A DNA stretch of 64,000 bases from Flavobacterium hydatis (lineage in GTDB: Bacteria > Bacteroidota > Bacteroidia > Flavobacteriales > Flavobacteriaceae). The first letter of the stretch is position 1; each line of letters starts with the position of its first letter. Both the position numbers and the translations under genes were made by a program. The stretch covers positions 1 to 64,000 of the forward strand of contig NZ_JPRM01000047.1 of NCBI RefSeq assembly GCF_000737695.1, in the 5' to 3' direction. Below, one piece after another: positions 58,811 to 64,000 of this stretch. The notes below the pieces were generated by a model. It ran no database searches. It saw only the letters and a program-made list of their open reading frames with translations, and was not told where the DNA came from.

Positions 58811-61315
58811 ATGAAAAAAAGTATGCTACTAATCGCAGTTTTCCTGAGTTCACTGAATGTATTACAGGCTCAGAAACTCGATATAATTCCGCAGCCAGTA
58901 AAAATAGAACAGAAAGAAGGAACATTTATAATTCCTTCATCGGTACAAATTGTGGTAGACAAAAAGTTGCAAAAAAGTGCCGATTATATAGGAAGTGATT
59001 TTTTTGCAACCACAGGAATTAAACCAATTGTTTCTATTGGAAAAAGTAATAAAAAAGACGGAATATCATTTTTAGTAGATGAAAAATTAAATCTTCCTAA
59101 TGATGGTTATGAATTGAGCGTAACCAAAAAAGGAGTTCATATAAAAGGAAAATCTTCAAACGGAGTTCTAAACGGGCTTCAAACCTTATTACAAATTTGC
59201 TCAGCCAAAGAAGTAAAAAAAGGAACAATACCATTTGTAAAAATAGAAGATTACCCTCGTTTTGAATGGCGCGGAATGATGCTTGATTGTTCAAGACAGT
59301 TTTTTGATAAGCAAACGGTTAAGAATTATATCGACTGGTTGGCAGCACATAAAATGAATATTTTTCATTGGCATCTTACCGATGATAACGGTTGGAGAGC
59401 CGAGATTAAATCAATGCCAGATTTAACCCTAAAAGGAGCTTGGAGAGGGCCAGGAGAAGTATTATTACCATCCTATGGTTCAGGAAACAAACGTTATGGC
59501 GGTTATTATACCCAAGCCGATATGAAAGAAGTTGTGGCTTATGCAGCAGCTCGTGGAATCTCAATCATGCCAGAAATCGAAATTCCGGGACACTCACGTG
59601 CAGTAACGGCAGCATATCCAGAAATAGGATGTGTTACAACTCAGGAAACAAAAAGTGTACAGGGAGAAGTAAAAAATGTATGGTGTGTAGGACGTGAAGA
59701 AAACTATCAAATTCTAGATTCTATAATTAGAGAAGTTTCAGAAATGTTTCCTTTTGAATATATACATATTGCAGGAGATGAGGTAAACAGAGCCAATTGG
59801 GAGCATTGCCCAAAATGCCAGGCTTTGATGGCGAAAGAAGGATTTACAGATAGTTTTCAGCTTCAGAATTATTTCCTTAGAAGAGTTCAAACCATTGTCG
59901 ATAAATATCATAAAAAAACAAATGGCTGGAATGAAATTTTAAAAGGCGGAGAAATAAATCCAAATACTTTAATTAGTGCTTGGCAAGGAATTAGCTACGG
60001 AATCGAATCGGCTAAAAGAGGTTATGAAACCATTATGATGCCGGGACAATATACTTATTTTGATATGGCACAGTCAGAAAATGAGCGAGGTCATCGTTGG
60101 GCAGCAATTACCGATACAAAAAGAGCCTATTCATTTGAGCCAATTCCAGATAACGATTTAACTCCCGAACAACAAAAACTGATAATAGGAGTTCAAGGAG
60201 CTTTGTGGAGCGAATATCTAGATCGCCCAACAAGATTTGTAGAATACCAAAGTTACCCAAGAATTAGTGCTTTATCAGAAATTGGATGGTCTAAAAAAGA
60301 AGATAAAAACTGGGATAATTTTTACGGAAGATTAACCAATAGTCATTTACAACGTTTGACTAATATGGGAATTGCTTTTAGAGATTTTCCCCCAACAGCA
60401 ATTTATAAAAGTGGAACCATTACTGTAACACCACCTTATGAAGGAGCGGTTGTGCGTTATGATGCGCAAGGAAATGAACCAACAAGACAATCGCCTTTGT
60501 ACACAGGACCAATTCAGACAAAGAATTATGAGCAATATTTATTCCGTACTTTCTTTAATGAAGATTCTGCAAGTCCTGCGGTAAAAGTAGAGAAGTTACC
60601 AGTTGCAAATTGGAATACATCAAAGGTTGAAACGTTAAACATTTCAGAGAATATTTCGGAGCATGTTGATAAAAGAGGAATTTGGTATCTAACATTTAAT
60701 CCAACTACAGATGAGTCTATTAGCGGGGTAATTAAAGCTGTTTCGCTTTATGAAAATGATAAACTAATCCAAACTTATGCAGAAGAAAAAACGTTGAAAT
60801 CAAAACCTCGTTTGCGATTTGTGATTGATAATTACAATGAAAAAAACACCTATCGTTTAGATTTTACTGTAGAAAATAAAGAAGCTACAGCATCTTCGGC
60901 TAAGGTAAATTTCAATTGTTCACCTTATATGGAACCAGAGGTAAAAGTGACCTCATCGATGGCTGAAAATCCTAAATTTCCAATTTCAAGATTAGAAGAT
61001 TATAATATAGAGACTTATTTACGCACCGATGTTCCTTGTGTAAGTGGCGACTGGATTTTATACACATTTACCAATCCTGTTACTTCTTCAAAAATTGATG
61101 TATTAACAGGGATTCCACATCACCCAAGATTCATTGTAAATGATGGTTATGTTGAATACTCATATAATGGAACTGATTTTGAAAAAGGAGATATTTTTGA
61201 TTACGGAAATGCTTCCATCTACCCAAAGAAACCTGTAAAAGCAGTTAGAATAATGATTACAGGAACAAACAACGAACCTCTTATGGCAGGTCAGGACTTG
61301 CGAGTAAATCCATAA
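58811..61315 (+). CDS. GH20 beta-N-acetylhexosaminidase
   Basis: An 834-residue secreted exo-glycosidase. After the signal peptide comes the GH20b domain (about 22-150), then the catalytic barrel (about 152-500) with FEWRGMMLDCSRQFF, WHLTDDNGWR and the catalytic Asp323-Glu324 pair in IAGDEVNRANW. The C-terminal part contains a chitobiase-like segment (PPTAIYKSGTI, TPPYEGAVVRYDAQGNEPT) and an F5/8-type-like domain (about 700-834). It releases terminal GlcNAc or GalNAc in the periplasm. It sits 21 bp after GHL10 and 6 bp before the serine hydrolase gene, so the three form one operon. Confidence 0.95.
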   Translation: MKKSMLLIAVFLSSLNVLQAQKLDIIPQPVKIEQKEGTFIIPSSVQIVVDKKLQKSADYIGSDFFATTGIKPIVSIGKSNKKDGISFLVDEKLNLPNDGYELSVTKKGVHIKGKSSNGVLNGLQTLLQICSAKEVKKGTIPFVKIEDYPRFEWRGMMLDCSRQFFDKQTVKNYIDWLAAHKMNIFHWHLTDDNGWRAEIKSMPDLTLKGAWRGPGEVLLPSYGSGNKRYGGYYTQADMKEVVAYAAARGISIMPEIEIPGHSRAVTAAYPEIGCVTTQETKSVQGEVKNVWCVGREENYQILDSIIREVSEMFPFEYIHIAGDEVNRANWEHCPKCQALMAKEGFTDSFQLQNYFLRRVQTIVDKYHKKTNGWNEILKGGEINPNTLISAWQGISYGIESAKRGYETIMMPGQYTYFDMAQSENERGHRWAAITDTKRAYSFEPIPDNDLTPEQQKLIIGVQGALWSEYLDRPTRFVEYQSYPRISALSEIGWSKKEDKNWDNFYGRLTNSHLQRLTNMGIAFRDFPPTAIYKSGTITVTPPYEGAVVRYDAQGNEPTRQSPLYTGPIQTKNYEQYLFRTFFNEDSASPAVKVEKLPVANWNTSKVETLNISENISEHVDKRGIWYLTFNPTTDESISGVIKAVSLYENDKLIQTYAEEKTLKSKPRLRFVIDNYNEKNTYRLDFTVENKEATASSAKVNFNCSPYMEPEVKVTSSMAENPKFPISRLEDYNIETYLRTDVPCVSGDWILYTFTNPVTSSKIDVLTGIPHHPRFIVNDGYVEYSYNGTDFEKGDIFDYGNASIYPKKPVKAVRIMITGTNNEPLMAGQDLRVNP

Positions 61316-61321
61316 AAGAAC

Positions 61322-62626
61322 ATGAAGAAAATAGGAGTTAAAATCGTACTTGTTTTTTTGATACTTCTAGAGATTAGTTGCCATTCTCTAAAAAGTCCAA
61401 AAAAGTCTTTTGATACAAATCAAAATCAAGTTTACATCGATTCGATGATGAATAATGCGCTCGAAAAAGGGTTCTTTCCCGGAGCACAAATTATTGTAGG
61501 TAGCAAAGACTCTGTTTTCATTTTGAAGAATTATGGGTATCACGATTATTCAAAAAAAGAGTTAGTAAAAACAGACGACGTGTACGATTTAGCTTCTATG
61601 TCTAAAGTTTTAGGAGCAACTGTCGTTGCCATGCGTTTGGTGGGAGAAAACAGATTAAAATTAGATGATAAATTGGGAGATGTAGTTCCTATGTATAAAA
61701 ACACAGCAATTGCCGATTTAACTTTTTTTGAGTTACTCACACATACTTCGGGACTAACGCCGAGTATTACTTTTTATCAAAGCTTGTTATCTACACCAGA
61801 TGGATCACCTTTATTAAGCAAAGAAAAGTCGGAGAATTATCCTGATTTGTTTGATAATATGTATGTAAATAAAAACATTTTTTATGATTCTAAGTACCTT
61901 TCATTTGAGCCAAAAGCTAATTATGTACAAGTTTATAAAAACATGTGGGTAAATCCCGAATTTTATAATACAATATATGAGAGAATAGCTGTAGCCAATA
62001 TCAATCCTCGAGGGAAGTATTTGTACAGTGATTTAAACCTGATACTGGTACAACAAATGATGGAGACAAATACAGGCAAAAAATTGGATGAACTAGCAAA
62101 TAAAATTTATGCAGAATTAGGGATTTCAAAAATTGGCTATAATCCTTTAAAATGGACTTCGGAACAAAATGTGATACCGACTGAAATTGATAATTTTTTC
62201 AGAAAAGATACCATTAAAGGATATGTTCACGATGAAGCTGCGGCTATTTTAGGCGGAGTTTCAGGAAACGCAGGTTTGTTTGCCAATGCACAATCTATCT
62301 CGGTAATTTGCCAAATGTTGCTTAACAATGGGAAATATCAGGGAAAACAAATTCTAAAAGCAAAAGTGGTTACAACATTTACAAATTCACCTTTAGCGAA
62401 AGAAGGAATTTATCGCGGACTTGGTTTTGATAAACGAAAACCCGATGCTTTTTATAAAGAAAATGATTTTGGACATACAGGTTTTACAGGAACGTTTTTC
62501 TTTTTGAATCGGGATAATGATAGGTTCTTGATTATTCTTACCAATCGTGTAAATCCAACAAGAACGAATCGATTAATGTACAAAGATGACTTTTGCCCGA
62601 AGATTTGGAAACAAATAAATAATTAA
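61322..62626 (+). CDS. Beta-lactamase-fold serine hydrolase (AmiE-like)
   Basis: A 434-residue protein with an N-terminal hydrophobic signal ending near Cys20, perhaps a lipoprotein. Serine-hydrolase motifs are SMSK (Ser92, Lys95), YSDLN and HTGFTG. It is clearly paralogous to the C-terminal part of the NagZ fusion at 35447-38461: both contain PTEIDN(F/Y)FR, GYVHD-AAA-GGV-G-AG, RGLGFDKR and FGHTGFTG. A MurNAc-L-alanine amidase or muropeptide peptidase role is the likeliest guess, by analogy with Bacillus AmiE. It is in the GH20 operon. Confidence 0.88.
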   Translation: MKKIGVKIVLVFLILLEISCHSLKSPKKSFDTNQNQVYIDSMMNNALEKGFFPGAQIIVGSKDSVFILKNYGYHDYSKKELVKTDDVYDLASMSKVLGATVVAMRLVGENRLKLDDKLGDVVPMYKNTAIADLTFFELLTHTSGLTPSITFYQSLLSTPDGSPLLSKEKSENYPDLFDNMYVNKNIFYDSKYLSFEPKANYVQVYKNMWVNPEFYNTIYERIAVANINPRGKYLYSDLNLILVQQMMETNTGKKLDELANKIYAELGISKIGYNPLKWTSEQNVIPTEIDNFFRKDTIKGYVHDEAAAILGGVSGNAGLFANAQSISVICQMLLNNGKYQGKQILKAKVVTTFTNSPLAKEGIYRGLGFDKRKPDAFYKENDFGHTGFTGTFFFLNRDNDRFLIILTNRVNPTRTNRLMYKDDFCPKIWKQINN

Positions 62627-62945
62627 AAAAAGGTGCCACTAATTACACAAATTTTCACTAATTGGTTTGTATGAAAAAAAGTTGTAGGCTTAAAGCTTTG
62701 TGGACTTTGCGTAAAACTTTGCATCCTTTACGGTTAAATTTTCTGCCACAGATTAAAAGGATTTTTTTTCACGCAGATTCAGCGGATTTAAGCAAATCAG
62801 CACAGATTAAAAATTTAAATTAAATCTGCTTAAATCTGTAAAATCTGTGTGAAACAATTTGTACAATTTATCATAATGTAAATCTCCTAAATCTGCGAGA
62901 AACAAAAATTAGCGAAAAAAACTTGTCATAAAAAAATAAACTCAT
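62627..62945. repeat. Gene-free 319 bp filled with interspersed repeats
   Basis: The stretch holds a third copy of the GCGTAAAACTTTGC/TTTACGGTTAAAT repeat (62699-62764), then GCCACAGATTAAAAGG and CAGCACAGATTAAA units, and a loose inverted pair TTTAAGCAAAT / AAATCTGCTTAAATCTG (about 62786-62840). Last comes AAATCTGCGAGAAAC, as also seen near 55081-55100. No open frame or promoter was recognised. Confidence 0.65.
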
Positions 62946-64000
62946 ATGAAAAAACTAACCATAATATGCATACTAATTACAACAGTATCTTTTGCGCAAA
63001 AAATAAAAACAGGTGCAGAAAACTATACCGAATACCTGCCTTTACTAAAGGGAAAAACTATCGGTATTGTAACCAACCAAACAGGAATCATTGACAATAA
63101 AACCCATCTCGTTGATTTTCTGGTAGAGAAGAAAGTAAAGATAAAAACCATATTTGCCCCAGAGCATGGCTTTAGAGGTACTGCCGATGCAGGCGAACAC
63201 GTATCAGATGAAATCGATTCAAAAACAGGCTTGTCGATTGCTTCCCTTTACGGGAAAAATAACAAACCAAGTCCAGAGCAATTAAAAGGAATTGATGTCA
63301 TGGTTTTTGATTTGCAAGACGTAGGAACACGATTATATACGTATGTTTCTACAATGCACAGAATAATGGAAGCATGCGCAGAGAATAATATTCCGTTGAT
63401 AGTAATGGATCGCCCGAATCCGAATATTGGTATTGTAGATGGGCCTGTTTTGGATATTGCTTTTCAAAGCGGAATAGGAATGCACAGAACTCCTTTGCTT
63501 CACGGAATGACGCTAGGCGAAGAAGCTAAGATGATTAATGGAGAGAAATGGCTAAAAGACGGGATTCAGTGTAAACTGACAGTGATTCCGTGTTTAAATT
63601 ATGACAGAAGCATGAGTTATAGTTTGCCTGTAAGACCTTCTCCAAACTTGCCTAACGACCAATCGATTAATTTATATGTTAGTTTGTGTCTTTTTGAAGG
63701 TACAAATGTAAGTATGGGACGTGGAACCGAAAAACAATTCCAGATTTATGGTTCTCCATATTTACCGAAAAGCGATTTTGCATTTACACCCAAACCAAAT
63801 TTTGGAGATAAAGACCCTTTATATAATGGAGTAGAATGTAATGGAGAGGATTTGTCGGCAATTCCGAGAATTAACAAACTAGAAATTAAATGGCTTATAA
63901 AAGCATACCAAACAACGGCTGATAAATCTAAGTTTTTCGACAAAAGAAAATTTTCTATACGAGCAGGAAATGAAAAACTACAACAACAAATAGAGGCAGG
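62946..64000 (+). CDS. Second NamZ-type exo-N-acetylmuramidase (DUF1343), cut by window end
   Basis: A partial gene from the ATG at 62946, open to the window edge (351 codons seen). It starts with a signal peptide (MKKLTIICILITTVSFAQ) and shows the same conserved blocks as the first namZ: IGIVTNQTGI, FAPEHGFRGTADAGEH, DLQDVGTRLYTYVSTMHRIM, MDRPNPN and NVSMGRGTEKQFQIYGSPYL. The copies diverge in other places, so this is an old paralogue rather than a recent duplication. By comparison with the first copy only about 30 codons are missing. Confidence 0.93.
   Translation, partial: MKKLTIICILITTVSFAQKIKTGAENYTEYLPLLKGKTIGIVTNQTGIIDNKTHLVDFLVEKKVKIKTIFAPEHGFRGTADAGEHVSDEIDSKTGLSIASLYGKNNKPSPEQLKGIDVMVFDLQDVGTRLYTYVSTMHRIMEACAENNIPLIVMDRPNPNIGIVDGPVLDIAFQSGIGMHRTPLLHGMTLGEEAKMINGEKWLKDGIQCKLTVIPCLNYDRSMSYSLPVRPSPNLPNDQSINLYVSLCLFEGTNVSMGRGTEKQFQIYGSPYLPKSDFAFTPKPNFGDKDPLYNGVECNGEDLSAIPRINKLEIKWLIKAYQTTADKSKFFDKRKFSIRAGNEKLQQQIEA

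Noticed and set aside
1..64000. CRISPR arrays
   Set aside because: No series of regularly spaced identical repeats with unique spacers was seen; the repeats found occur in twos or threes and are palindromic or degenerate.
1..64000. Insertion sequences or prophage genes
   Set aside because: No transposase, integrase, recombinase or phage structural protein was recognised on either strand.

Overview
The window looks like chromosomal DNA of a Flavobacterium-type member of the Bacteroidota. The DNA is AT-rich. There is a SusC/SusD pair, and promoter -7 elements match the phylum consensus TAnnTTTG. Many short signal peptides end in Cys, and a complete division and cell-wall (dcw) cluster is present. 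No IS element, prophage or CRISPR array was seen.

Layout. (1) 1-3.4 kb: two lipoprotein genes (one DUF2931), engB and an alpha/beta hydrolase. (2) 3.7-19.6 kb: the dcw operon in canonical order, mraZ-rsmH-ftsL-ftsI-murE-mraY-murD-ftsW-murG-murC-ftsQ-ftsA-ftsZ. It is preceded by 10-bp-phased GTGGT boxes that look like the MraZ operator and ends in a strong hairpin terminator. (3) 19.6-24.9 kb: yqeY, tRNA-Arg(TCG), a small accessory patch (lipoprotein pseudogene, DUF1272 gene, GNAT gene, imperfect-palindrome elements), a Crp/Fnr regulator with an amidase, and a lipoprotein. (4) 25.0-29.3 kb: one 1422-residue multi-domain glycosidase (GH144-like + FnIII + GH29 fucosidase + two C-terminal repeat domains) with no visible signal peptide. 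(5) 29.8-32.5 kb: small membrane and lipoprotein genes and an OXA-type class D beta-lactamase. (6) 32.7-64.0 kb: a large bidirectional locus for salvaging peptidoglycan amino sugars.

The salvage locus is the main system here. Leftward it reads susC, susD, namZ, murQ, a sodium/solute symporter, a NagZ-serine hydrolase fusion, anmK and a NagX-like membrane protein. Rightward it reads a DeoR regulator, a NagB-PIG-L deacetylase fusion, an FAD/Fe-S D-lactate-dehydrogenase-like protein, an esterase, a phosphoesterase-propeller protein, GHL10, GH20, a serine hydrolase and a second namZ that runs off the window. The gene content parallels the Bacillus murQ-murR-murP-amiE-nagZ-namZ cluster, with TonB-dependent uptake and a symporter in place of the PTS. 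The working model is as follows. SusCD imports muropeptides or disaccharides. NamZ, NagZ, GH20 and the serine hydrolases trim them to GlcNAc and MurNAc. The symporter carries sugars inward. MurQ splits MurNAc-6P into GlcNAc-6P and D-lactate. The PIG-L-NagB fusion would deacetylate and deaminate GlcNAc-6P, and the FAD/Fe-S enzyme would oxidise the D-lactate. A bipartite inverted motif with exactly 21 bp between its arms lies upstream of both susC and nagB, and it is the likely operator of the DeoR protein. No MurNAc kinase, GlcNAc kinase or classical NagA is visible in the window.

Smaller points: two genes have in-frame stops (a lipoprotein inside its signal peptide, and the phosphoesterase-propeller gene 32 codons before its apparent natural end). 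The right half carries several families of interspersed repeats and palindromes.
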